This document shows, in pieces, positions 1 to 6,788 of a stretch of DNA of 64,000 bases; the stretch's first letter is position 1, and each line of letters opens with the position of its first letter. Below the pieces are notes generated by a model that saw only the letters and a program-made list of their open reading frames with translations, did not search any database and was not told the DNA's origin. Origin of the DNA: a virus; the IMG/VR virus record IMGVR_UViG_3300042484_000833, positions 1 through 64,000 of that record. One strand, 5' to 3'. The position numbers were made by a program, and so were the translations under genes.

Positions 1-130
1 CGTCTCCTGCACTGTTACTTTTGTCTTGAGCAGAGGCAACCACAATCATTGGGACTGTGCCGGGCTCCGCTGGTGTATAAAATGATTCGTCAATTACTTT
101 GACTTCTACGCCTGGTGAACTTAATGCCAT
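1..130 (-). CDS. 18: Contractile tail sheath protein, N-terminus only (gp18-like)
   Basis: Only the first 43 codons lie in the window; the gene continues past the left edge. It opens MALSSPGVEVKVIDESFY and continues TPAEPGTVPMIVVASAQDK, the characteristic start of T4-type tail sheath proteins, in which an SPGV motif is followed by an E/D-rich beta strand and a region defending against 'terrific' insertion. The sheath polymerises around the tail tube and contracts to drive it through the envelope. The start ATG at 128-130 has a good ribosome binding site (AGGAG) about 8 bases upstream, and a late-promoter-like box lies about 30 bases upstream. Identification rests on this short N-terminus, but the motif is distinctive. 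Confidence 0.82.
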   Translation of the reverse strand, partial: MALSSPGVEVKVIDESFYTPAEPGTVPMIVVASAQDKSNSAGD

Positions 131-160
131 ATCAGCTTCTCCTAAGGGTTCTTGTTCTAA

Positions 161-170
161 ATGTATTTAG
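161..170 (-). promoter_or_regulatory. Candidate late promoter (-10 box) for the sheath gene
   Basis: On the minus strand this reads CTAAATACAT, resembling the T4 late promoter box TATAAATA recognised by gp55. It sits about 31 bases upstream of the gp18 ATG. The identical 10-mer recurs at 36425-36434 upstream of another virion gene. No -35 element is expected for T4-type late promoters. Inferred from motif and position only. Confidence 0.5.
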
Positions 171-176
171 TGTATT

Positions 177-578
177 TTGGCAAAATCTTACGCTAATACA
201 CCACTGAAAAGGGAAAGAAAAGGTGCGTATAAATACAATATGTCAAGACCGTTATGTATTTGTGGATATAGACCAGCTGCCGTTAACTATGTTAAGAACG
301 GTCGCACTTACTATCGTAAGAAATGCGAAAGCTGTCTAGCGGGCGGAGTAGGGCATGGCATCCCTAAATGGTATTTGGATGGCTACCGAATGAAAAATGT
401 CTGCGATAAGTGTGGCTTTAAAAGCAAACACAGTGAACAGTTTAACGTCTTTCACGTGGATGGAAATCTCAATAACAGCAGGCCATTGAATCTAAAAACT
501 GTTTGTGCCAACTGTCAGCGTACTCTAGCCAAAGAAGGCGTTAAATGGTCGCAAGGTGGGCTTCAACCAGATTTTTAA
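177..578 (+). CDS. Small Cys-rich protein with degenerate HNH/treble-clef motif
   Basis: The protein (133 aa from the TTG at 177, or 112 aa from the ATG at 240) has two CxC/CxxC pairs. The N-terminal pair CICG...KCESC is followed by CDKCGF, then FHVDGNLNNSRPLNL and CANCQ. The latter resembles the HNH treble clef (C-x2-C, H, N-N-NL, C-x2-C-H), but the final histidine is Q, so nuclease activity is doubtful. It may be a zinc-binding DNA-binding protein derived from an HNH endonuclease. Start choice is uncertain: no clear ribosome binding site precedes TTG 177, and ATG 240 has only a weak AAAGG about 14 bases upstream. It converges on and overlaps the 3' end of the gp1 gene by 38 bases. Function unknown. 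Confidence 0.6.
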   Translation: MAKSYANTPLKRERKGAYKYNMSRPLCICGYRPAAVNYVKNGRTYYRKKCESCLAGGVGHGIPKWYLDGYRMKNVCDKCGFKSKHSEQFNVFHVDGNLNNSRPLNLKTVCANCQRTLAKEGVKWSQGGLQPDF

Positions 579-1188
579 TTTGAGAGAACAAGTCGTCTAT
601 TGTTCCGTTGTTATCGATTTCTAAGTCAATGCCACGGCCAATCCAGGCAGTTTCGCTAGCGTGGATTCCTAATCGTTCCATTCGCACTTTACTAATAGAC
701 CAGCTCATATTACTATGACCTTGGTTAACGTTCCACGCATCTTGATACCATTCAGGATCACTGCCGCGTACTACACGCACCACTTGTCCGCCTGCGTTCT
801 TGATGGCGGTAATTTCATTAGGGAATCTTACATCGCTGATAACAATGTTATCCTTAGTTTTACGCATCTTATTTTCCAAGCTGGCAATCCAGATGTCATC
901 GTGAAACCCGTTGCGGCAAACTTCTGTGCCCCATTGTTGTAAGATCCATCTAGGAGTTAGAGTGGGCTTGTTTAAGCGTTCTGCCCACCAAGGGTCAACT
1001 TGTTCGCGCCATTCACGAGCTTCTTTGGTACGACCTTCTAGTAGTGTTCTGTCCCATCCGAACACTGCAGCAACAGCATCTTTAAGTGTGTTGGCAAAAC
1101 TATCTCTTCTAAAACCATGAAAGTTTACCAAATAATCTGCGGCAGTATCTTTGCCCGAACCAATGAATCCCACGAAGCCTATAATCAT
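541..1188 (-). CDS. 1: Deoxynucleoside monophosphate kinase (gp1-like)
   Basis: The enzyme phosphorylates dNMPs to dNDPs for phage DNA synthesis in the cytoplasm. The 215-aa protein opens with a P-loop at residues 7-15 (G-FIGSGKDT) for ATP, matching the T4 gp1 family. It continues with SFANTLKDAVAAVFGWDR, WVDP-type and LTPRWILQQWGTEVCR segments and the NIVISDVRFPNE motif conserved in phage dNMP kinases. Length is close to T4 gp1 (241 aa). The ribosome binding site AGGAGA lies in the loop of a perfect hairpin whose 3' arm includes the start codon (see the entry at 1186-1209). The gene is isolated between late genes, and its 3' end overlaps the convergent Cys-rich gene by 38 bases. Confidence 0.88.
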   Translation of the reverse strand: MIIGFVGFIGSGKDTAADYLVNFHGFRRDSFANTLKDAVAAVFGWDRTLLEGRTKEAREWREQVDPWWAERLNKPTLTPRWILQQWGTEVCRNGFHDDIWIASLENKMRKTKDNIVISDVRFPNEITAIKNAGGQVVRVVRGSDPEWYQDAWNVNQGHSNMSWSISKVRMERLGIHASETAWIGRGIDLEIDNNGTIDDLFSQIKNLVEAHLATI

Positions 1189-1209
1189 ACTATCTCCTGC
1201 TGATAGTAT
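1186..1209 (-). promoter_or_regulatory. Hairpin over the gp1 ribosome binding site
   Basis: On the minus strand, ATACTATC and GATAGTAT form a perfect 8-bp stem (1202-1209 with 1187-1194) around the 7-base loop AGCAGGA. The Shine-Dalgarno AGGA is in the loop and the first two bases of the ATG are in the stem. This could limit translation initiation or serve as a repressor site. The pairing is read directly; the regulatory role is inferred. Confidence 0.55.
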
Positions 1210-1250
1210 ATATATTACAGGATTTTTACAATAAGGTCAATAGTGATTGA

Positions 1251-1628
1251 TTAAACGCCGTACTTATTTCGTTTAGGTTTAGCAACTGTACTGATTTTGT
1301 TAACGCTATCTAATTCTAAACTGCGCATGTCTCCGTGATTTACATCATCGTAATCTGCGCCCACTGCTTTGGCGGCTTTTTTGAACATTTCGTTTTCAAT
1401 TTCTGTATATGGGTGTACAGTTTTCCTTTTGCCATGCCAGCTTTTGGCATCAATGTCGGGTACAGTTTTGCCATCAGTAGCAGCCATGGCTTGGCCTAGT
1501 TTAAACGACACATAATCACTATTCATTTTTTCAGCATCGCCGTAAGTGCTTATACCACGACTAGATTGACTGTGTCGCTTGGTAATTTTAGCCTGTTTAG
1601 CTTCTGAAATAATTTCTGTAACTTTCAT
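1251..1628 (-). CDS. Small tagged protein, unknown function (candidate internal head protein)
   Basis: The 125-aa basic protein starts MKVTEIISEA, nearly identical to the N-terminus of the next gene upstream. I chose ATG 1628 rather than the ATG at 1640 because it forms an ATGA overlap with the upstream stop and yields the shared tag. The body (RHSQSSRGISTYGDAEKMN, FKLGQAMAATDGKTVPDID, YTEIENEMFKKAAKAVGADY) has no motif I can assign; it ends with a basic KPKRNKYGV tail. The tag resembles the capsid-targeting sequences of T4 internal proteins (MKTYQEFIAE), which the gp21 protease cleaves after (I/L)-x-E; here I-S-E would be the site. Packaging in the head is therefore a reasonable inference, not shown. 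Confidence 0.65.
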   Translation of the reverse strand: MKVTEIISEAKQAKITKRHSQSSRGISTYGDAEKMNSDYVSFKLGQAMAATDGKTVPDIDAKSWHGKRKTVHPYTEIENEMFKKAAKAVGADYDDVNHGDMRSLELDSVNKISTVAKPKRNKYGV

Positions 1629-1918
1629 TCGCAATTCCATTTACGCAAAGCAAGTGCCTTGCGAGTTGGTTCACCATTGGGCTTTTTCATTGGGCCGTCA
1701 ACTCCGCCCATTCTAGCACAGAATGATTTACGGCGTTTAGCATCCTTACTGCCTGCTTTTAATTTACTAGGTTTAGTAGTTACTGCTGTTTGTAATTTGC
1801 TACCAGGATTTTCACGACGGTAGCTGGCAACGCCTTTGGCATTTAGGCCACCAGCTTTACTTTTACCTTCTTTTCTACGCCATGCGGCAGATTCTGAAAT
1901 AATTTCACTAACTTTCAT
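1625..1918 (-). CDS. Small basic tagged protein (GLNAKG...KSFCARM...RKALALRKWNC family)
   Basis: The 97-aa, very basic protein starts MKVSEIISES, the same tag as its downstream neighbour. It carries three blocks I recognise as a widespread small family: KEGKSKAGGLNAKGVASYRR, KRRKSFCARMGGVDGPMKK, and TRKALALRKWNC. I believe this matches a Pfam DUF (DUF5872 or DUF6321); the exact accession needs a search. The two conserved cysteines (in FCARM and WNC) suggest a metal site or disulphide. Its high Lys/Arg content would suit binding to packaged DNA. It starts 2 bases after the gp13-like stop codon and overlaps the next gene by 4 bases, so the three are translated as one unit. Function unknown. Confidence 0.72.
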   Translation of the reverse strand: MKVSEIISESAAWRRKEGKSKAGGLNAKGVASYRRENPGSKLQTAVTTKPSKLKAGSKDAKRRKSFCARMGGVDGPMKKPNGEPTRKALALRKWNCE

Positions 1919-1920
1919 AA

Positions 1921-2685
1921 TTATCCAATCACAAATGTCATGGGCGTACCGCCCGATACTAGCGTTTCAAGTTCTTTATCCAGTGCCGTAATTTCTTCTT
2001 TGCTGGCTGCTTTAAGGTCACTTCCGTTAAGTTGTGTGCCACCGCTTGGTCCAGCAATTTGAGCAAACTTGCTACGAGCTTCGCCTAGTATACCTTTACA
2101 AACTGCTAGACTATAATCTCTAATCCATTGCTTGGCATAAAGATCATTTATAAGGTTGTAATCAGGTCTGTAGTTGTGGCAACGAAGCATAAGTGTTTCA
2201 CCGTCAACAAACGGTCTTTGTAATATTCTTAAGATATGACTTTGCTGAATCCACTGAAACTCAATATAGCTACCAAACATACGGCCAACCATTTCTTGAT
2301 ACTGCGCAAACATATCATAAGTGGCAATGCCGCCCATCATGGTGCTGTTTAACAAATATGTGTTGGTATAAGCAAGGTTAAATGGTTCAAAGTTAGTGCC
2401 TGTGCCGCCACCTGTTCTAGATCCTAGCGTTCGTCTAAATACACTTTGTACAGCAATGACTTCATCGGGTAATCTGTAATCGTTTCTGTCTTTTTCTAGC
2501 TCTAAAAACATATAACTTTCTTCAACGGCATTTGGGCTACGTTGTCTAAAGCGGTTGATAGTTTTTTCCAGGGCTGTTTCAAAGTGAATAGGGTCTAGTT
2601 CGACATCGATCATGCCATCAGCCAGCATAGTGCGGCAGTAATCGTATACTTTTTGTCTTTCAGCTTGTGGATTTGTTTCTGACAT
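1921..2685 (-). CDS. 13: Head completion / neck protein, gp13-like
   Basis: The 254-aa protein looks like the gp13 neck family, which closes the portal after DNA packaging and gives the docking surface for the tail. Supporting features are the N-terminal helical segment (residues 1-50, DYCRTMLADGMIDVELDPIHF), the DYRLPDEVIAVQSVFRR segment, a central region rich in aromatics (YIEFQWIQQSHILRILQRP), and a C-terminal block LYAKQWIRDYSLAVCKGILGE followed by GG-QLNGSDLKAASKEEI. This last arrangement is typical of gp13 C-termini. T4 gp13 is 309 aa. It diverges from a gp14-like gene, which supports the neck assignment. Its ribosome binding site is GGGAG, about 8 bases upstream of the ATG at 2685. A gp14-type identity is less likely. 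Confidence 0.62.
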   Translation of the reverse strand: MSETNPQAERQKVYDYCRTMLADGMIDVELDPIHFETALEKTINRFRQRSPNAVEESYMFLELEKDRNDYRLPDEVIAVQSVFRRTLGSRTGGGTGTNFEPFNLAYTNTYLLNSTMMGGIATYDMFAQYQEMVGRMFGSYIEFQWIQQSHILRILQRPFVDGETLMLRCHNYRPDYNLINDLYAKQWIRDYSLAVCKGILGEARSKFAQIAGPSGGTQLNGSDLKAASKEEITALDKELETLVSGGTPMTFVIG

Positions 2686-2698
2686 TTGGTTCTCCCAC

Positions 2699-2718
2699 TA
2701 TATTTATTAATAAATATA
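2699..2718. promoter_or_regulatory. Palindromic bidirectional late promoter
   Basis: TATATTTATTAATAAATATA is a perfect 20-bp palindrome carrying the late-promoter core ATAAATA on both strands. It lies in the 38-bp gap between the divergent gp13-like (minus, ATG 2685) and gp14-like (plus, ATG 2724) genes. Each core is correctly oriented for one gene, so gp55-directed transcription could start both ways from one site. Motif read directly; activity inferred. Confidence 0.6.
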
Positions 2719-2723
2719 CTACT

Positions 2724-4109
2724 ATGCCACGTTTATCACTATACCGCCCTGAAAAGGGCAACGATTATAAATTTATAGATCGTTCTGCCAGCGAGATGTT
2801 TCAAGTGGGCGGAACGGACGTATATTTACACAAGTACCTAGGACCTGCAAATCCCAGCGATGCCAATGCCACCGCTGATCAACCTCAATACGATGCTGTG
2901 AAAGAAACAAACATTCAAGATTTGTTATTTCTTGAAAACCGTGACAGAAAATATGATCCTAGCATATACAGATTACGCGGCGTATACAATGTTCAAGATT
3001 TAGATTTTAATTTAAGTCAGTTTGGATTGTTTTTAGACAACGATACAATTTACATGACCATGCACATAAACGATTTTATTCGTTCAGTGGGCAGGAAACC
3101 CTTGAGTGGTGATGTTGTTGAATTACCGCATATTAAAGATGAATTTGCGCTCAACGACATTGATGTCAGCTTGCCTAGATATTTTGTTATCAGTGATGTG
3201 GGCCGTGCCGCAGAGGGATTTAGCCCCACATGGTATCCGCACTTATATAGATTAAAACTTACAAAAATTGTTGACAGTCAACAATATAAAGAAATATTTG
3301 ATCAAAAGGTCGTTGACCCTATTACAGGCGAAGAGACAAATACCACACTACGCGATATTCTAAGTACACACAATAAAGAATTACAAATAAACGATGCCTT
3401 AATTGCTCAAGCAGAATCTGATGCTCCTAAGAGTGGCTACGAAACCCAGCAGTTTTATACACTAGCAGTCGATGCTTCTGGTAGGGCAGCATTACAAGGT
3501 GTGGACGATTCTTCTGCCCCTCCAGATGCGTCAACTATGACCATGGACGCAAGTCGTGTGGCCAAACGTCCTCAACGTAATGGTTATAGCGGTTACTTGA
3601 CAGGCGACGGTATTGCGCCTAACGGGGTAGATTTTGGACATGGCATACAATTTCCAAATGGAGCTTTGGACGGTGACTTCTTTTTACGTACTGATTTCTT
3701 GCCTAACAGATTGTATAGATTTGACAGTACACGATGGATTAAATTTGAAGACAATGTGAGAACTACACTAAGTAACACTGACACTAGAAATACGCTTAAA
3801 GGTACATTTATTAATAATAGTAATAAAACAGGTGTGGATATTGTTGCCAATGATTTTGTTACGCCCGTTGCTGACACTACAACGTTGTTGACTACAATAA
3901 CTTATACTGCTGGCATGTATGCCACTGCCAGTATAGGAGATGGCATCTTCCCAACAGTGACAGTTACTTCGGGTCTTGCTGGCAAAGCCTTGTTGACATT
4001 TAGTGAGACAGCGCCTGCCAATAAACAAATTGCTTGGAAATTGTATAGCAGCGCACAAGAACAACGAATAGCAGTTAGTAAAGCGTTGAAACCCAAGGCA
4101 GATTTATAA
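2724..4109 (+). CDS. 14: Neck protein, gp14-like, with C-terminal extension
   Basis: I start this at ATG 2724 (MPRLSLYRPEKGNDYKF), just after the divergent promoter, giving 461 aa; an in-frame ATG at 2667 would lie inside the divergent gene. The first 200 residues follow the marine T4-like neck pattern: SEMFQVGGTDVYLHKYLGP, NIQDLLFLENRDRKYDP, LSQFGLFLDNDTIYM, then GRKPLSGDVVELPH and YFVISDVGR. The FG-L..-D / GRKPLSGD / Y-V-DV architecture parallels gp14, which with gp13 forms the neck. T4 gp14 is 256 aa; here about 200 extra C-terminal residues include a LYRFDSTRWIKFEDN segment that recalls a short module in the neighbouring gp15-like protein. Followed directly by that gene (TAATG overlap). 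Exact T4 equivalence is uncertain; the neck/tail-connector role is well supported by context. Confidence 0.6.
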   Translation: MPRLSLYRPEKGNDYKFIDRSASEMFQVGGTDVYLHKYLGPANPSDANATADQPQYDAVKETNIQDLLFLENRDRKYDPSIYRLRGVYNVQDLDFNLSQFGLFLDNDTIYMTMHINDFIRSVGRKPLSGDVVELPHIKDEFALNDIDVSLPRYFVISDVGRAAEGFSPTWYPHLYRLKLTKIVDSQQYKEIFDQKVVDPITGEETNTTLRDILSTHNKELQINDALIAQAESDAPKSGYETQQFYTLAVDASGRAALQGVDDSSAPPDASTMTMDASRVAKRPQRNGYSGYLTGDGIAPNGVDFGHGIQFPNGALDGDFFLRTDFLPNRLYRFDSTRWIKFEDNVRTTLSNTDTRNTLKGTFINNSNKTGVDIVANDFVTPVADTTTLLTTITYTAGMYATASIGDGIFPTVTVTSGLAGKALLTFSETAPANKQIAWKLYSSAQEQRIAVSKALKPKADL

Positions 4110-5710
4110 TGCAATATTTTTATGACGGTCAAGTACGTCGCTACCTATTACAGATTATTAGGTTACTAAGCAACTTTGTGGTCAAATACGGTGACGGCAG
4201 TCTTGTACGTGTGCCTGTAATGTATGGCGATGCCGATAGACAAGCGGCCAATATTATTAAACAAAACAGTGAAAATACCATACTGGCTGCGCCACGTATA
4301 GCAGTATATATTACTGAACTAGAATTAGACATGAGCAGAATCAGTGATTCTAGTTTTATTAGTAAGGTACATGTGCGTGAACGAGCAGTAAATGAACTTA
4401 CCGGCGAGTATACTTCTAGTCAAGGCAACAACTATACTGTTGAACGACTAATGCCAACGCCATTCAAACTGACAGTTAAGGCAGACATTTGGTCAAGCAG
4501 TAACGATCAAAAGTTACAAATACTTGAACAAATTTTAATGTTGTTTAATCCCAGTTTAGAAATACAAACCACTGACAACTATGTGGACTGGACCAGTTTA
4601 AGTGTGGTAGATTTGACACAAGTGGTTTACAGCGGCAGAAGCATACCAGTGGGCACTGCCACTGAAATAGACATAGCAACACTGACTCTTCAGACTCCTA
4701 TATGGATCAGTCCACCTGCTAAAATTAAACGACTTGGCGTCACTACCAGTGTTATCACTAATATTTTAAGCTCATTGAATAATTCCAACGGAGATTACGT
4801 GGAAGGATTGGGCAGTGACAATAACATTTCAGGATTGACTAATCCGCCTACAGATCCATTGTTTGGTCAAACCACAACCATAGGTAATTTTGACATAGAA
4901 GTTGTAAATGGGCAAATTAAACTTATCAGTAACGAAGGAACTTACCTAGCATGGAGCATGTTGATACAACAACACCCTAATGTTTATCATCCTAGCCTAA
5001 CAAAAATTTATCTTAGACAGCCCGATGGCAGTTATGTAGTAGGTTACATTGCGATTAGTTCCTTAGATGACACCATCATGGTAGTCGACTGGGATTCAGA
5101 CACCTATCCCGGCAATACATTGATTTCATCAAGTTATAGAACAAGCACTGGTACATTTGATGCCATTATAGATCCACAGCAAACAGGCCCTGTAAATCTA
5201 GTAGTGGGAACTCGCTACTTAATCCTTGAAAATATCGGCGGCGGCCTTAGAGATACTTTTGAAGCTGTTAACAGTGTCAAACGCATCAACACCAACACCT
5301 TACACAGAAAAGTCAATGATCATAAGGTATGGGTCAATGGTGTTGAAGTGGGTTCGGGTAGTGCGAGAATTCCTGACAATATTGATACTGGTAATTACTA
5401 TATTGTACTAGATGCCATGGCGCCCAGCGGTAGTGAAATTGTCTACGAATTGATCATGAATGAAGACGGGCCCGATGCTTGGAAAAACACCGACGGTAGC
5501 GACACTGTGGCAGCAGCCAATGACATCATAGAGTGGACTGGCACAGACTGGGTGGTGGTATTCAGTGCCCAGGAAAACATCAACAATTTGGTTTACTTAA
5601 CAAACATTTACCCTGGCAAACCTGATGTACAATACAAATGGAATGGTGTTGGCTGGAGCAAGAGTTTTGAAGGTGTGTATCGCAAAGAGGATTGGCGTCT
5701 TGAACTCTAA
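4109..5710 (+). CDS. 15: Tail completion / sheath terminator, gp15-like, long form
   Basis: The 533-aa protein opens MQYFYDGQVRRYLLQIIRL, then GSLVRVPVMYGDADRQAANI, ISKVHVRERAVNE and YTVERLMPTPFKLTVKADIW. This is the conserved N-terminal half of gp15, which terminates the tail tube and sheath and attaches the tail to the head. The LEQILMLFNPSLEIQTTDNYVDW segment is also typical. T4 gp15 is 272 aa; the extra ~230 residues after about residue 245 are beta-rich and contain W-containing repeats (IIEWTGTDWVVVF, YKWNGVGWSKSFEG) similar to one in the gp14-like protein. The gene overlaps the gp14-like stop by 1 base and the Nudix gene by 11. The extension may be a surface decoration on the neck or collar; its role is unknown. 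Confidence 0.7.
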   Translation: MQYFYDGQVRRYLLQIIRLLSNFVVKYGDGSLVRVPVMYGDADRQAANIIKQNSENTILAAPRIAVYITELELDMSRISDSSFISKVHVRERAVNELTGEYTSSQGNNYTVERLMPTPFKLTVKADIWSSSNDQKLQILEQILMLFNPSLEIQTTDNYVDWTSLSVVDLTQVVYSGRSIPVGTATEIDIATLTLQTPIWISPPAKIKRLGVTTSVITNILSSLNNSNGDYVEGLGSDNNISGLTNPPTDPLFGQTTTIGNFDIEVVNGQIKLISNEGTYLAWSMLIQQHPNVYHPSLTKIYLRQPDGSYVVGYIAISSLDDTIMVVDWDSDTYPGNTLISSSYRTSTGTFDAIIDPQQTGPVNLVVGTRYLILENIGGGLRDTFEAVNSVKRINTNTLHRKVNDHKVWVNGVEVGSGSARIPDNIDTGNYYIVLDAMAPSGSEIVYELIMNEDGPDAWKNTDGSDTVAAANDIIEWTGTDWVVVFSAQENINNLVYLTNIYPGKPDVQYKWNGVGWSKSFEGVYRKEDWRLEL

Positions 5711-6140
5711 GGAACGTATTGTATGTAGTGGTGCGCTGTTTTACGCAAAAAACACCAAACGATTTTTGCTGTTACAAAAAGCCACTGGCAAACATCAAGG
5801 CACATGGAGTCTCGTGGGTGGTACTGCTGAAGATCAAGAAACACCATGGCAAGGACTTCAACGTGAAATTACTGAAGAAATAGGTAGCATACCTAGCATA
5901 CTTAAAACTGTGCCTATTGAAACTTTTGTAAGCAACGACACAGTTTTTAATTTTCACACTTATCTATGTGTGATAGGAGATGAATTTGTTCCTGTACTTA
6001 GCATGGAACACAGTGGGTGGGCATGGACCACTATTGATCATGCTCCTAGACCGTTACATCAAGGATTACGTAACAGTCTTAGTAGTCGTATAGTCCGAAC
6101 AAAATTACAAACTATATTTGATATCATTGACTTAATTTAA
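5700..6140 (+). CDS. Nudix hydrolase
   Basis: A 146-aa Nudix family pyrophosphohydrolase with a perfect Nudix box at residues 41-63: G-x5-E-x7-REITEEIG (G41-TAEDQ-E-TPWQGLQ-REITEEIG). Such enzymes hydrolyse nucleoside diphosphates linked to another moiety; the substrate cannot be told here (candidates include damaged dNTPs, ADP-ribose and dinucleoside polyphosphates). I chose the TTG at 5700 because it has AGAGG 9 bases upstream, overlaps the gp15 stop by only 11 bases and gives an N-terminus (MNSKERIVCSGALF) like other phage Nudix proteins. The ATG at 5625 would add 25 residues encoded inside gp15 and is less likely. The KRFLLLQK strand and WSLVGG precede the box as expected. It is co-transcribed with the neck genes. 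Confidence 0.85.
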   Translation: MNSKERIVCSGALFYAKNTKRFLLLQKATGKHQGTWSLVGGTAEDQETPWQGLQREITEEIGSIPSILKTVPIETFVSNDTVFNFHTYLCVIGDEFVPVLSMEHSGWAWTTIDHAPRPLHQGLRNSLSSRIVRTKLQTIFDIIDLI

Positions 6141-6157
6141 CTGTCATCGCAAAATCA

Positions 6158-6763
6158 TTAAGCATATGTTGCATTTAATGTAAACCATAATGTTGAACTA
6201 AGTGCAATATATTCTAATCCTGAACTTGCCGCTAAAGTAACACCAGTATTTGTTCCAGCATTATTAAGTTGGCCTCCATATGATGGATATACTATTATGT
6301 CAACTGCTAGATTATTTCGAACAACAATACGTTCGCCGCCCACGGCTAAAGGTAATAGTATTCCAGAGCCGGCGCCGCCTGCAGTGACCAAGTTTATTTG
6401 ACGTGTTAGTAGTGTAGCGCCGGCTTGTGTTGTTCCAGCTGAAGTTACTGCTACATTATTACCAAACGCAACAGATCCTGAGTATTGTGCTAGACGAATC
6501 AAACCAGTGTCTAATACTTCAATGCTGGGTATGCCCGACACGTCATTTACACTGAAAATAGTGCCGCTTAAACTATTGGTAATACTGAATAGTTGGCCCG
6601 CACTCCCTTCAAAGCTCAATGTGCCGTTGCTGGTGGCATAGGCTTTTAATGTAATATTTTGAGCTGCCAAGCTGGCGTCGGCGCCGCTGAACACTATCTG
6701 TGGATCAGCCGTGGAAGAGCTAATGTTTGGGGTTATTACAATATTTTTATCTGAATGTGCCAT
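6158..6763 (-). CDS. Virion/fibre-associated protein, unknown
   Basis: A 201-aa Ser/Thr/Gly/Ala-rich protein of beta character with no transmembrane segment or signal peptide. The segment GQLFSITNSLSGTIFSVNDV, followed by PSIEVLDTGLIRL, is a short motif I associate with fibre proteins of marine T4-like phages. The C-terminus (RIVVRNNLAVDIIVYPSYGG ... GLEYIALSSTLWF) looks like a small beta-sandwich. As the last gene of the 30-kb minus-strand fibre cluster and with its own late-promoter-like box upstream, it is probably a small fibre or decoration protein. No enzymatic motif is visible. Confidence 0.6.
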   Translation of the reverse strand: MAHSDKNIVITPNISSSTADPQIVFSGADASLAAQNITLKAYATSNGTLSFEGSAGQLFSITNSLSGTIFSVNDVSGIPSIEVLDTGLIRLAQYSGSVAFGNNVAVTSAGTTQAGATLLTRQINLVTAGGAGSGILLPLAVGGERIVVRNNLAVDIIVYPSYGGQLNNAGTNTGVTLAASSGLEYIALSSTLWFTLNATYA

Positions 6764-6777
6764 GTGTTATCTCTCTT

Positions 6778-6788
6778 GTATTTATTAG
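6778..6788 (-). promoter_or_regulatory. Candidate late promoter upstream of the 201-aa fibre-associated gene
   Basis: On the minus strand this reads TAATAAATACA, ending about 15 bases before the ATG at 6763, with a GAGAGA ribosome binding site between. The leader would be very short. The box overlaps the last bases of the upstream LamG gene. Confidence 0.45.

Noticed and set aside
228-235. Exact TATAAATA on the plus strand
   Set aside because: It lies inside the 177-578 reading frame, only 4 bases before the alternative ATG at 240, and encodes part of the YKYN segment. A transcript from it would be leaderless; kept only as a remark.
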